From Pseudoxanthomonas jiangsuensis (GTDB lineage: Bacteria; Pseudomonadota; Gammaproteobacteria; Xanthomonadales; Xanthomonadaceae), in the NCBI RefSeq assembly GCF_010093185.1, contig NZ_PDWL01000008.1, forward strand, positions 1 to 64,000: a stretch of 64,000 bases of DNA. Reading direction: 5' to 3'. Shown piece after piece: positions 8,299 to 16,193 of the stretch (position 1 is the stretch's first letter; each line of letters begins with the position of its first letter). The notes below the pieces were generated by a model that was not told the DNA's origin, did no database searches, and saw nothing but the letters and a program-made list of their open reading frames with translations. The translations under genes were made by a program, and so were the position numbers.

Positions 8299-8526
8299 TT
8301 GGGGAGGTGCTGTACGGAGTTATCTCGACATCGAGCTCTGAATGAAAGAAAGAGCCTTCTGCCGGAGATTCAGGAGCCAGTGATAGCGCGCCTACGGAAG
8401 GGTGATTGACCTTCAATTCCGGAACGTATTCTTTGCTTTTGTTAATTACTTGTTAGCTTCATTTAAATTGATCAGGTCAGATCGATTAGCGGCCTGTTCA
8501 CACGTGTTCGAAAGAGTAAAGAGTCC

Positions 8527-9708
8527 ATGCAGACGCAGATGAACGATGCCAACCCAGTTCTTCGCGAGCGATTCCACAACCTTGTCTCATCCGGGGTTGT
8601 GATCCCATTGCAGTACAGGGATGACAGTGACCAGTATGTTGAACAGTACGACGTCGGCACGAACAAGTCGGCGGTCGACTACCTTGATCGACTGCGGGAA
8701 GAGGTAAGGAGAGTTGCATGCAGCGATATCCCACCATGGACCATGAATAGCCGCGGGGGGAAGTCCCGATATGTCATGTCAAAGGAGGCAAGGCGGTTGT
8801 GGTTGGAATTTAACCAGGTGGACCGGATACACAAAGTGTGGGGGAGGGAGCGTGGGATGCATCCCTATCTCAACGTCGGTGTGCACCTGGCACGGAAGTG
8901 GGTGCCGAGGCTGAAGTGGTACATATGTGAGAACAATCTTGTTCTATCTGAGGAGTACCCGCGCCGTGTGCTCGGGCACATCTTCCGCGTCATCAGGCGC
9001 GTGTGCACCCACCAGGACTTCAGGCGTCGGATCGAGGGACTGGATCGAAAGCAGCGTGAGAACTTCGAGTCCTGCTGCAAGTACTTCGTGGACATCCTGC
9101 GTACGCACGCCAGGCCTCTCGTGCTACGGGTCGACCTTTACCTTGAACGGGAGGCGAAGACGGCAGCGAGGGATGGGTTACTCGGGCAAGCCGAGGAGAA
9201 GTTCATCCGAAACCTCAGGGAGGATCGCATCATTCCCGACGTCATCGGATACATCGTCAGGCGGGAGGACTCCTACGACCGGGGCATTCACTTACACCTG
9301 ATGGTGATCGTTGACGGTGCCAAGCACTGCAAGTCGTACGCCTTGGCTGAAATCGTCAAGGAATACTGGATCCAGGAGTGTGTGGGATCCCCGGAGCTGG
9401 CGTCGGGCTTCAATTGCTACCTGCGCAAACACCAGTATCTGTTCGCAGGGATCGGCCACGTCCACTATGCCGATCAGGGAGCGTTGACAGGCGTCCGGGA
9501 AGCGATTCGCTACCTGACGCTGACGGACTGTCACTTCCTTCTGCCAGAGTCATTTGGCAAGAACCTGCGCAAGGGGCAGCCTCCGCGACAGCCCAAGGGC
9601 AAGCGCCGTGGGGCGCCCAGGAGGTTCGGCAATGACGTCTCGGTGGCCGAGCACATCCTGCTTGGGAAGGGTACAAACAGCCAGCCAACTGGACACCGCC
9701 GCCAGTGA
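8527..9708 (+). CDS. Inovirus Gp2 / YfjJ-YagK-family protein, C-terminal tail altered by a mobile-element relic
   Basis: The 393-residue protein resembles the inovirus-type Gp2/YfjJ family, which is thought to act in replication initiation of filamentous phages and satellites. Visible signs are a central helical part (residues 130-200) and then the IHLHLMVIVDG segment with an H-x-H pair, the metal-binding motif style of HUH-like enzymes. The C-terminal part shows FAGIGHVHYADQG and IRYLTLTD. The last dozen residues (GTNSQPTGHRRQ) and the stop codon fall in a short tandem repeat that looks like a mobile-element end, so the natural C terminus may be lost. The ATG at 8527 has only a weak AAAGAG upstream, and an ATG 12 bases on is an alternative. 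Confidence 0.7.
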   Translation: MQTQMNDANPVLRERFHNLVSSGVVIPLQYRDDSDQYVEQYDVGTNKSAVDYLDRLREEVRRVACSDIPPWTMNSRGGKSRYVMSKEARRLWLEFNQVDRIHKVWGRERGMHPYLNVGVHLARKWVPRLKWYICENNLVLSEEYPRRVLGHIFRVIRRVCTHQDFRRRIEGLDRKQRENFESCCKYFVDILRTHARPLVLRVDLYLEREAKTAARDGLLGQAEEKFIRNLREDRIIPDVIGYIVRREDSYDRGIHLHLMVIVDGAKHCKSYALAEIVKEYWIQECVGSPELASGFNCYLRKHQYLFAGIGHVHYADQGALTGVREAIRYLTLTDCHFLLPESFGKNLRKGQPPRQPKGKRRGAPRRFGNDVSVAEHILLGKGTNSQPTGHRRQ

Positions 9709-9718
9709 ATTGGACACC
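9680..9718. repeat. Tandem repeat, 21-bp period, possible relic of an IS end
   Basis: Two 18-bp copies (9680-9697 and 9701-9718) match at 15 positions and both end in TTGGACACC or CTGGACACC. Repeats of the TGTCCA type near ends are seen in IS21-like elements, so this may be the scar of an insertion that brought in the neighbouring ars genes. No transposase remains. Confidence 0.4.
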
Positions 9719-9739
9719 TGGATGGGTCTGATTCCGGGA

Positions 9740-10471
9740 TTACTCAGCGACCCCGGCAGCTGCCGAGACACGACGCGCCTCCTCGGCGCCCTTTCGCTCG
9801 CTGTATCGATCGACCAGGTGGTCGCTGCGCCCGCGGACCATCAGAGTGAACTTCATCAGCTCCTCCATCACGTCCACGACGCGGTCGTAGTAGGACGAGG
9901 GCCTCATGCGGCCGCTTTCATCAAATTCCTGCCAAGCCTTGGCCACCGACGACTGGTTCGGGATGGTGACCATCCGCATCCAGCGCCCCAGCACGCGCAG
10001 CGTGTTGACCACGTTGAACGACTGCGACCCACCGCAAACCTGCATCACCGCTAGTGTTCTGCCCTGCGTCGGGCGAACGCTGCCATCTTCCAGTGGCAGC
10101 CAGTCGATCTGATTCTTGAACACGCCGGTGATGGTGCCGTGTCGCTCGGGCGACACCCACACTTGGCCTTCCGACCATTGGGACCATTCGCGAAGCTGTT
10201 GGACCTTGGGGTGGCTCTTGTCGACGCTGTCGAGCATCGGCAGGTCGTGCGGATCGAACACCCGCGTTTCGGCGCCGAGGTGGCGCAGGATGCGCTCTGC
10301 CTCCAGCGCAAGCTTGCGGCTGAACGACTGCGGCCGCAGCGAGCCGTACAGAAGCAGGATCCGTGGCGGGTGCATGCCGCCGGCGCCCAGCACGTCGCGT
10401 TGGGGCATTGGGAGCAAGTCAGCGTCCAGGTGGGCGGGAAGGTCGAAGGGGGATTGTTGGGATCTATTCAC
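9740..10471 (-). CDS. arsH: ArsH, NADPH-dependent FMN reductase (organoarsenical resistance)
   Basis: This 243-residue flavodoxin-like protein matches ArsH along its length: the FMN-binding [19 protein letters not shown] near residue 40, then [20 protein letters not shown], the conserved [12 protein letters not shown] and [15 protein letters not shown]. ArsH proteins oxidise trivalent methylated or aromatic arsenicals, or reduce quinones, with NADPH, and act in the cytoplasm. The start is a GTG with no ribosome site, only 17 bases from the divergent arsR start. Members of this family carry a similar proline-rich N-terminal extension, which supports the long start. A later ATG at MHPPRILL is the alternative. 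Confidence 0.92.
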   Translation of the reverse strand: MNRSQQSPFDLPAHLDADLLPMPQRDVLGAGGMHPPRILLLYGSLRPQSFSRKLALEAERILRHLGAETRVFDPHDLPMLDSVDKSHPKVQQLREWSQWSEGQVWVSPERHGTITGVFKNQIDWLPLEDGSVRPTQGRTLAVMQVCGGSQSFNVVNTLRVLGRWMRMVTIPNQSSVAKAWQEFDESGRMRPSSYYDRVVDVMEELMKFTLMVRGRSDHLVDRYSERKGAEEARRVSAAAGVAE

Positions 10472-10489
10472 TCGAGTATTCTATAAATA
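10454..10489. promoter_or_regulatory. Overlapping divergent promoters of arsR and arsH
   Basis: On the plus strand TTGTTG (10454-10459) and TATTCT (10477-10482) are 17 bases apart, which would start RNA at about the arsR ATG. On the minus strand TAGAAT (10478-10483 complement), with TTGCAT 18 bases upstream, would start RNA at about the arsH GTG. The two -10 boxes nearly coincide, so binding of ArsR here could shut both genes. No experimental operator is known. Confidence 0.5.
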
Positions 10490-10821
10490 TGGAAACGAAA
10501 GATGCAATCACCTCCCTGACCGCACTGGGCCACGCAACCCGGCTGGCCGCCTTCCGCTTGCTGGTTGAGGCGGGCCCCGCCGGCCGCATGGCAGGCGACA
10601 TCGGTGAAGCACTGGGCGTCCCCGGCGCGACGCTGTCCTTCCATCTGAAGGAGCTCGTGCATGCCGGCCTGGTGGAGAGCGAAAGCCAAGGCCGCTACGT
10701 CTGCTACCGCGCGAACTTCCAGGCCATTCATGGCCTGATCGAGTACCTCACACACAACTGTTGCGCCGGTTCGACCAGCGCCGAATGCGCGCCGACCACC
10801 GACCCGGCCTGCGGCTGCTGA
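10489..10821 (+). CDS. arsR: ArsR-family arsenite-responsive repressor
   Basis: This 110-residue winged-helix repressor has the family core LGHATRLAAFRLL, then the recognition helix ATLSFHLKELVHAGLV and the wing ESQGRYVCYRAN. The arsenite-sensing cysteines are not in the recognition helix. They lie at the C terminus as C91-C92 and C100 (with C108 and C110), like the Acidithiobacillus-type ArsR that uses a CC pair plus one more cysteine. It should leave DNA when As(III) binds. It has no ribosome site, and the predicted RNA start falls at the ATG, so the message may be leaderless. It is first in the arsR-arsC-acr3 operon. Confidence 0.92.
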   Translation: METKDAITSLTALGHATRLAAFRLLVEAGPAGRMAGDIGEALGVPGATLSFHLKELVHAGLVESESQGRYVCYRANFQAIHGLIEYLTHNCCAGSTSAECAPTTDPACGC

Positions 10822-10868
10822 TCGAACGGCTGCCCTCCTGCATGCCCTCCACCCACGAAGCCATCGCC

Positions 10869-11381
10869 ATGACCCACAACGTCCTCTTCTTGTGCACCGG
10901 TAACAGTGCTCGCAGCGTCCTGGCCGAAGCCACGCTGCGCGCATGGGCCGGCAACCGCTTCAAGGTGTTCAGCGCCGGCAGCCAGCCCACCGGTACGGTG
11001 AACCCATTCGCCTTGGCCCAGCTGCAGGCCGAGGGCATCTCCACGGCCGGGCTTCGGAGCAAGTCGTGGGACGAGTTCACGACCGCGGATGCTCCGCGCA
11101 TGGACCTGGTCGTGACCGTCTGCGATGCAGCAGCTGCCGAAACCTGCCCGGTCGTGTTCGGAGATTTCCTGCGGATACATTGGGGATTGCCTGACCCCGC
11201 AGCGGCCGAAGGCAGCGATGCCGACCGAGCGGAGGCGTTCCGGCAAGCCCATCGGACTATCCAGGCTCGCTTGATGGCCTTCCTCGCACTGCCAGCTGCG
11301 GCATGGGAGGATCGAGGGCAACTCAAGACGGCCTTGGACAAGATAGGCTTCGTCGACGCCGAGGATGCCGACAGTGAATGA
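10869..11381 (+). CDS. arsC: Arsenate reductase, low-molecular-weight phosphatase type
   Basis: This 170-residue enzyme reduces arsenate to arsenite in the cytoplasm. The phosphatase loop is C9-TGNSA-R15 (C-x5-R), and the resolving cysteines are C85 and C93 in VVTVCDAAAAETCPVVF. HWGLPDP provides the catalytic aspartate. The C82/C89-like pair points to a thioredoxin-coupled mechanism as in the Staphylococcus/Bacillus type. The ATG at 10869 is chosen by alignment of MTHNVLFLCTGN with family starts. An upstream in-frame ATG would add nine residues, and neither has a strong ribosome site. It follows arsR by 47 bases and overlaps acr3 by 17. Confidence 0.93.
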   Translation: MTHNVLFLCTGNSARSVLAEATLRAWAGNRFKVFSAGSQPTGTVNPFALAQLQAEGISTAGLRSKSWDEFTTADAPRMDLVVTVCDAAAAETCPVVFGDFLRIHWGLPDPAAAEGSDADRAEAFRQAHRTIQARLMAFLALPAAAWEDRGQLKTALDKIGFVDAEDADSE

Positions 11382-12432
11382 GGCTGCCCCGCGCATGGGG
11401 TTCTTCGAGCGGTACCTGACCTTGTGGGTCACGCTGTGCATCGTGGCGGGCACCACCTTGGGTCACCAGTTCCCGGCAGCGTTTGCTCAACTGGGCAGCA
11501 TCGAGTGGGCCCAAGTCAATCTTCCAGTCGCGTTGCTGATCTGGGTGATGATCGTGCCGATGCTGATGAAGATCGACTTCGGCGCTTTGCGCCAGGTCGG
11601 CCAGCACTGGCGCGGCATCGGGACCACGCTGTTCATCAACTGGGCGGTGAAACCCTTCTCGATGGCGCTGCTGGGCTGGTTCTTCCTGCGCCATGTCTTC
11701 GCGCCGTGGCTGCCGGCGGACCAGGTCGACTCCTACATTGCAGGCCTGATCCTGCTGGCCGCGGCCCCATGCACGGCGATGGTCTTCGTCTGGAGCAACC
11801 TGTGCCGCGGCGATGCGGCCTTCACGTTGAGCCAAGTGGCACTGAACGACGCGATCATGGTCGTCGCCTTCGCGCCACTGGTTGCGCTCTTGCTGGGCAT
11901 CTCGTCCATCACTGTGCCATGGGCCACACTGGCGATCTCGGTCGGACTGTACATCGTGGTCCCCGTCGTCATTGCCACGCTGCTGCGCGCTTGGCTGATG
12001 CGTAGCGGCGGTCAAGCACGACTGGATGTCTGGCTGGCCAAGCTCGGGCCGCTCTCCCTGGCAGCCCTGTTGCTGATGCTGGTGCTGCTGTTCGGCTTCC
12101 AAGGCGAGCAGATCCTGGCGCAGCCACTGATCATCGCCATGCTGGCGGTACCCATCCTCATCCAGGTCTACTTCAATTCGGGCCTGGCCTACCTTCTCAA
12201 TCGCCAGCTCCGTGTCACCCACAGCGTGGCCGGCCCATCTGCCCTGATCGGCGCAAGCAACTTCTTCGAGCTGGCCGTGGCCACCGCGGTCAGCGTGTTT
12301 GGCATCCATTCTGGCGCCACACTCGCGACGATCGTCGGCGTGCTGATCGAGGTGCCTGTGATGCTATCGGTGGTCCACATCGTCAACCGAAGCCGAGGTT
12401 GGTATGAGCGGCCTCAGGTCGGCGGCGCCTGA
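11365..12432 (+). CDS. acr3: ACR3-family arsenite efflux permease
   Basis: This 355-residue inner-membrane carrier with about ten hydrophobic segments exports As(III). It has the family features LPVALLIWVMIVPMLMKIDF in the second segment and the essential cysteine in LLAAAPCTAMVFVWSN. GASNFFELAVATAV lies near the end. The length is typical of ACR3, which is unrelated to ArsB. The start overlaps the end of arsC by 17 bases, implying coupled translation, and an internal ATG at MGFFERYL would remove 10 residues. It completes the reduce-and-export pathway begun by arsC. Confidence 0.93.
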   Translation: MPTVNEAAPRMGFFERYLTLWVTLCIVAGTTLGHQFPAAFAQLGSIEWAQVNLPVALLIWVMIVPMLMKIDFGALRQVGQHWRGIGTTLFINWAVKPFSMALLGWFFLRHVFAPWLPADQVDSYIAGLILLAAAPCTAMVFVWSNLCRGDAAFTLSQVALNDAIMVVAFAPLVALLLGISSITVPWATLAISVGLYIVVPVVIATLLRAWLMRSGGQARLDVWLAKLGPLSLAALLLMLVLLFGFQGEQILAQPLIIAMLAVPILIQVYFNSGLAYLLNRQLRVTHSVAGPSALIGASNFFELAVATAVSVFGIHSGATLATIVGVLIEVPVMLSVVHIVNRSRGWYERPQVGGA

Positions 12433-12717
12433 GACTTCTCTCGCTGCCTGGCTGATGCATTAAGAGAATCTAATCTTCGCTCGAAGAGCGAAAGTAACGC
12501 CGCTATTGCAATCAAGCAGATGCCAACAATTAGGGGGGGCCTTGATAGACCCTTCAACAAGGACACCCGCGACCGCCGTTCCGGCAGAGCCCGCTGTGAT
12601 CTTCATCGCAGCAACCCAAAGGAATACCTGTCCACGTCCTTTGATGGACGCGCGTAAGCTATTGATAAACTCGATGTATCGAGCTACGGCGCAGTCCAGC
12701 GAACTACCGGGCTGGAG
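12414..12717 (-). pseudogene. Decayed 3' part of a membrane transporter, perhaps MFS
   Basis: On the minus strand the sequence encodes a transporter-like stretch (QVFLWVAAMKITAGSAG, TAVAGVLVEG). Shifting frame at a run of seven G bases (12533-12539) then restores a second hydrophobic helix (LIVGICLIAIAALLSLFERR) and a charged tail. A start and the rest of the protein are missing. The pattern fits the last two membrane segments of a major facilitator permease, such as those found in some ars clusters, but the identity is weak. It overlaps the end of acr3 by 19 bases. Confidence 0.4.
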
Positions 12718-12726
12718 TCATCGTGA

Positions 12727-12760
12727 AACAAAAAAGCCGCTCGCAGGGAGCGAGCGGCTT
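12727..12760 (-). terminator. Rho-independent terminator of the three-gene minus-strand operon
   Basis: A 10-bp stem (12734-12743 with 12751-12760, loop of 7) is followed on the minus strand by TTTTTTGT. It lies 28 bases past the stop codon of the gene at 12789-13394. Confidence 0.85.
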
Positions 12761-12788
12761 GAGTGGAAGTGACTGGCTGCAGTCCAGG

Positions 12789-13394
12789 CTAGCTCTGACG
12801 GCGTCTCAGCACCCGACAGATGGCCTCGCGCTCCCCGACCAGGAAACCGTAGGACTTCAGCTTTCCGTCCAGGTCCGAGGTCGTCAGCGGATTCATTCGA
12901 GAGGTGACCGAGCGTCGCCCTTGCTCATGGGTCCACCATTTCGCCGCGCACAGGAACAGGATGAAGCCTGAGGTCAGGTGCCTGTCCTCCTTGTACTCCT
13001 GTCGGAACCACCCCAACACTTCACCGTTGAATCTGGGACTGTTCGCACCATGCCCATGGGGATTGATGAGTTTGAACGCCTGCTGGGCCACATAGTTGTG
13101 TTGGAAGGCCGAAGCCGGGGCCAGTTTGCGCAGGTGCTGGAGTACCGCCTCCTGGCCAAGGGTCCGGTCCTTCAACGGCTGATGGAACTCGACGGCAACT
13201 GTGTACATCGCGAATGCCAAGGGCGCCCCGTCCTTGAGGCCGTGGCGATCTTGGATGCTTCGGCGGTCGATCCTTTTGACCCAGTTGATCTGCGGGGTAT
13301 GCTTGACCGCTCGGGCGAAGGTGTTGAGTTCCCGGGGCGCGGCGACCGCTGAGCCTGGCATCGGGGCTGGGAAGGCGCGTGTTGACTTGTCCAT
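12789..13394 (-). CDS. Island protein of unknown function
   Basis: The 201-residue protein is not recognised. It is basic and mostly helical, with a tryptophan-rich middle (VLGWFRQEYKE, LCAAKWWTHEQGRR) and a C-terminal region LTTSDLDGKLKSYGFL that may pack as a small domain. No signal peptide or membrane segment is visible. The ATG at 13394 is selected because GTGAGGTG lies 4-11 bases upstream. The longer frame to 13571 starts in proline/serine-rich sequence antisense in character. It is the last of three genes whose stops and starts are 3-8 bases apart, so it probably shares their role. Confidence 0.55.
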   Translation of the reverse strand: MDKSTRAFPAPMPGSAVAAPRELNTFARAVKHTPQINWVKRIDRRSIQDRHGLKDGAPLAFAMYTVAVEFHQPLKDRTLGQEAVLQHLRKLAPASAFQHNYVAQQAFKLINPHGHGANSPRFNGEVLGWFRQEYKEDRHLTSGFILFLCAAKWWTHEQGRRSVTSRMNPLTTSDLDGKLKSYGFLVGEREAICRVLRRRQS

Positions 13395-13401
13395 GCGCAC
13401 C

Positions 13402-13725
13402 TCACCGGTTTCCCAGGCTCGCCTGGCGGATGCGCCAGCGGAGGATGTCGACGGTCCAGTAGCTGCGAGGTGTCCTACCTGAGCGGCGTCCGCCGATGGG
13501 TTCGGGATAGGTCGGATCGAAGAGGGCGTCCTTCGGATCCTGCCTGGCGTAGAAGTTGGTCCGGGTGTCACCGGTGACTTCGATCACCTTGGCGGTTTTC
13601 AGCACCGGAGGTAGATCAAACAGCTTGATCGTCTGCTTGATCTGCTCTTCCTCGGGCTGGCTCCTGAAAGAAACGAAAGAAAGCGCTGTGCCAGGCCCGG
13701 GCACAGTGTTTGGGGAGGCTTCCAT
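13402..13725 (-). CDS. Small AlpA/excisionase-like protein (tentative)
   Basis: This 107-residue protein carries a segment laid out like AlpA-type MerR/excisionase regulators. KVIEVTGDTRTNFYARQ takes the place of the usual TGLSRSTIY recognition helix, then FDPTYPEPIGGRRSGRTPRS takes the place of the FPKPVRLG wing, and YWTVDILRWRIRQA takes the place of the WRESEVEAWI tail. A DNA-binding role in excision or regulation of the island is therefore inferred. The N-terminal 35 residues are unlike AlpA. The start has a GGAGG site 8 bases upstream and lies 3 bases past the preceding gene. Confidence 0.5.
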   Translation of the reverse strand: MEASPNTVPGPGTALSFVSFRSQPEEEQIKQTIKLFDLPPVLKTAKVIEVTGDTRTNFYARQDPKDALFDPTYPEPIGGRRSGRTPRSYWTVDILRWRIRQASLGNR

Positions 13726-13728
13726 GGG

Positions 13729-14610
13729 TCAGGCCTCCGCTCTGGTACAGACAAAGCCATAGGTGACCGAATTCGATCCGTATTCGACTCCCAATTCAAC
13801 CTGAGGCGGAGGCATGAAGTCGAAGGGGTGGTCTGGAAATTTCCGGTTCGCCAGTTCCATGCAGGCCGCCCGTACGTCCTCAGGTACCTCCATGATCGGG
13901 AATGGTTTAGGGATCAGGTGGCGACGATCAATGTCGAATACGGGGTTGTCATCGAAGTTTCCGAAGCGGAGCGCGGCGGGCTGAAGTGCCAGTCCGGAGA
14001 CAATGCCGTTGTCCAGGTGAGTGAAGAGGACCCAGTCGAGATACGTGCCGAAGCACATGTTGTCGAGACCGTGCTCCTTGACTGCCTTCGCGAAGTCCCA
14101 GAGATAGAGGGGCCCTCGGACGTAAACCTCTCGGTTCTCCGGCGCCGATGCACTCCGGTCGTCGAGGATGTAATCGTCGCACTTGAAGACATCTTCGAAC
14201 GAATCGAGGCCAGTGAGGTCCTTTGCAAGAGTGTCGAGATGCTTATACAACCGCTTCAGCTCCCCGAAACTCATTCCCCACTCACTGGCTGCACTGTTCT
14301 CGCGTGCTTCGGAGTCGGTCCGGAATTTGGGGGGATTTTCCGGGGTCCGCCTGTTGATCCAATCAGCCTTCTTGAAGAAGCGGCGGCGGCTGACGGGCAG
14401 CGGTGCAGCGCCAGCGTAAGCCGCGTTCAGTAGGTTGCGGATCGAAAGCGGTTCCGTCAGAAAGCTGGTATCCAACTCGCTCGTGTCGAGCCGAGCGTAC
14501 TGGCGGAGATCGGCGGGAAAGCTGAAATGGAACGCTTGAACGATCGACAGGATGAACTCGCTATCATCGTCGAGTGTAATAAAATCAGGAAATTTTTTGA
14601 ATTTGTTCAT
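13729..14610 (-). CDS. Island protein of unknown function, first gene of a three-gene operon
   Basis: The 293-residue acidic protein has no domain that I recognise. It begins MNKFKKFPDFITLDDDSEF, has a helical middle (SFGELKRLYKHLDTLAKDL) and ends with PPPQVELGVEYGSNSVTYGF. No signal peptide, membrane segment or catalytic motif is evident. It lies directly upstream of the AlpA-like gene and is transcribed with it. The ribosome site is weak. Because it lies next to the integrase, a role in island maintenance or host interaction is possible but unproven. Confidence 0.55.
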   Translation of the reverse strand: MNKFKKFPDFITLDDDSEFILSIVQAFHFSFPADLRQYARLDTSELDTSFLTEPLSIRNLLNAAYAGAAPLPVSRRRFFKKADWINRRTPENPPKFRTDSEARENSAASEWGMSFGELKRLYKHLDTLAKDLTGLDSFEDVFKCDDYILDDRSASAPENREVYVRGPLYLWDFAKAVKEHGLDNMCFGTYLDWVLFTHLDNGIVSGLALQPAALRFGNFDDNPVFDIDRRHLIPKPFPIMEVPEDVRAACMELANRKFPDHPFDFMPPPQVELGVEYGSNSVTYGFVCTRAEA

Positions 14611-14875
14611 GGCAACAAGAGCCCATACAAAAGAGCCGGACTAAACGCCGGCATTGCACAAATCACTGTCGATTTGCACGCTTTTGCTTGATAAGGCACC
14701 TGGCCATCTGGGCCTCAGCGGGGCCCGCCAGCGACGCTGACCCTTTCAGATTAGCCATGCCGGCGGCCGGCCGTCAATCCATAGAGGTACGACGACGTCT
14801 CACGGACGACTAGGATGCCCCTGCATCGTTGTGACTACCGCGCGTCAGCCGCTCATCCCGGCGCGCCGCGAGAGG
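14611..14875. other. Noncoding gap between integrase and the unknown operon
   Basis: This 265-bp stretch shows no supported gene. It presumably holds the promoter of the minus-strand operon and the end of the integrase transcript. Short GC-rich dyads occur, such as GCCGG...CCGGC near 14637-14653 and GCCGGCGGCCGGC at about 14760, but none has a terminator-like T tract. Confidence 0.4.
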
Positions 14876-16090
14876 CTAGGCCACTTCGCGTTTGATCGGG
14901 ACGACATTGGTTCCCATGCGAAGGGCGTCCAGATAGTCCGCCCACGCCTGCATCATCCGCCGCCGCTCGTCCAAGTATTGGGCGCGACCGGCGTACACGC
15001 CTCGGACGCCAGGCATCTTGTGCGTGAGGGCGGCCTCGATCGCATCCGGGTTCCAGGTGCTCATTTCGTTGAGCCGCACGCTGGCGGTATGCCGGTAGCC
15101 GTGGATGGTCTGCTCCTCCTTCGTGATCCCGGCCCGGCGCAAGGCCTGGAGGATGGCGTTGCTGGAGATCGGCTCTTTCCGGTCACGACCCTTGCCGGGG
15201 AACACGTACTCGTGGGTGCCGGTCAGTGGCTTCAGCTCGGCCAGGATCGTCACGGCCTGAGAAGAGAGCGAGGCAATGTGCTGCCGCCGGGTCTTGCTGA
15301 CCATGTAGCACCATTGCCCAGCTTCGAGGTCGAGCTCTGCCCAGCGCATGTGCCGCAGTTCACCCGTACGGGCAAACATCAGGGGCGCCAGGCGCAGTGC
15401 GCAGAGCACCGGGAAGGTGCCCTTGCAGGCATGGATCTTCCGCAGCTGGACGGCGATCTCGGCCGGCTCGACCACATGGGCGTACTGCTGGGTGCGATGA
15501 GGGGTGAGGGCGCCTTTCAGGTCATAGGAGGGATCCCGCTCGGCACGACCGGTCTGCACGGCGTACCGGAAGACCTGGCCGCAGTTCTGCAGCGCACGAT
15601 GCGCGGTTTCGACCGCGCCACGGCCTTCAATGCGATCCAGGTGCCGCAGTAGCTCGGGTGCGGTGATCTCGGCGATGGGGCGACTTCCCAGCCATGGGAA
15701 GATGTCGTTCTCGAGCCGGGCAATGACCTTGTCGGCGTGGCTGGAGGCCCAGCCGACCTGCTGCTTGGCGAACCATTCGCGTGCCACAACTTCGAAGCTG
15801 TTGGCCGCCCGTTCCGTTCCGGCAGCCGTGGCGGCCCTACGGTGCTGCCCCGGATCGACGCCCGCCGAGAGCAGCTTTCTGTGCTCGGCCCGCTTGTCGC
15901 GGGCCTCCGCGAGACCGACCTCGGGATAGGTGCCCAAAGACAGGCGCTTTTCCTTGCCCCCGTGCCGATACTTGAGGCGCCACCACTTGCCCCCGGTGGG
16001 CGAGATCTCCAGGTACAGGCCGCCTGCATCGAACAGACGCTGGGTCTTTCCATTACCTTTGGCCCTGCGGATGGCCAGATCGGTAAGCAT
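14876..16090 (-). CDS. P4-type tyrosine site-specific integrase
   Basis: This 404-residue recombinase has an N-terminal DUF4102 arm-binding domain (LTDLAIRRAKGNGKTQRLFD to about residue 85), a SAM-like core-binding domain (100-185) and a catalytic domain. The active-site set is R246 (TGELRHMRW), H330-x2-R333 (IHGYRHTASVRL), H357 (ALTHKM) and Y366 (GVYAGRAQYLDERR). It inserts and, with an excision factor, excises the island at the tRNA-Ala gene 163 bases away. The ATG at 16090 aligns with family starts, and a longer frame to 16195 adds unrelated sequence. It marks the right end of the island and appears intact. Confidence 0.95.
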   Translation of the reverse strand: MLTDLAIRRAKGNGKTQRLFDAGGLYLEISPTGGKWWRLKYRHGGKEKRLSLGTYPEVGLAEARDKRAEHRKLLSAGVDPGQHRRAATAAGTERAANSFEVVAREWFAKQQVGWASSHADKVIARLENDIFPWLGSRPIAEITAPELLRHLDRIEGRGAVETAHRALQNCGQVFRYAVQTGRAERDPSYDLKGALTPHRTQQYAHVVEPAEIAVQLRKIHACKGTFPVLCALRLAPLMFARTGELRHMRWAELDLEAGQWCYMVSKTRRQHIASLSSQAVTILAELKPLTGTHEYVFPGKGRDRKEPISSNAILQALRRAGITKEEQTIHGYRHTASVRLNEMSTWNPDAIEAALTHKMPGVRGVYAGRAQYLDERRRMMQAWADYLDALRMGTNVVPIKREVA

Positions 16091-16193
16091 TGGGGGCAAC
16101 TCCCTTGCCGGGTGACCAGTTGCCCCCAAGGTTGCCCCCGCGGGTATCGGATTACAAGGGACGGCTCCGGACGAAGTCGGATGCCCGGAAAAC

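Larger units (their letters stand above)
7628..8526. other. Noncoding region between divergent genes; candidate replication origin and promoters
   Basis: This 899-bp stretch has no convincing gene on either strand. It contains five copies of CCTGAC or its complement (7779, 7852, 7989, 8008, 8151), two perfect 11-bp inverted repeats built on that motif, a G run followed by a T-rich tract (7900-7920), and an AT-rich block (8425-8475) just before the Gp2-like gene. Iteron-like motifs, inverted repeats and an AT-rich block beside replication-type genes suggest an origin with divergent promoters. This is inference and no function is demonstrated. Confidence 0.4.

Noticed and set aside
1..16000. 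Second attachment site (direct repeat of the tRNA-Ala 3' end) inside the window
   Set aside because: Scanning by eye for the TGGTGGAGCC core found no copy left of the integrase; the left end is probably outside.
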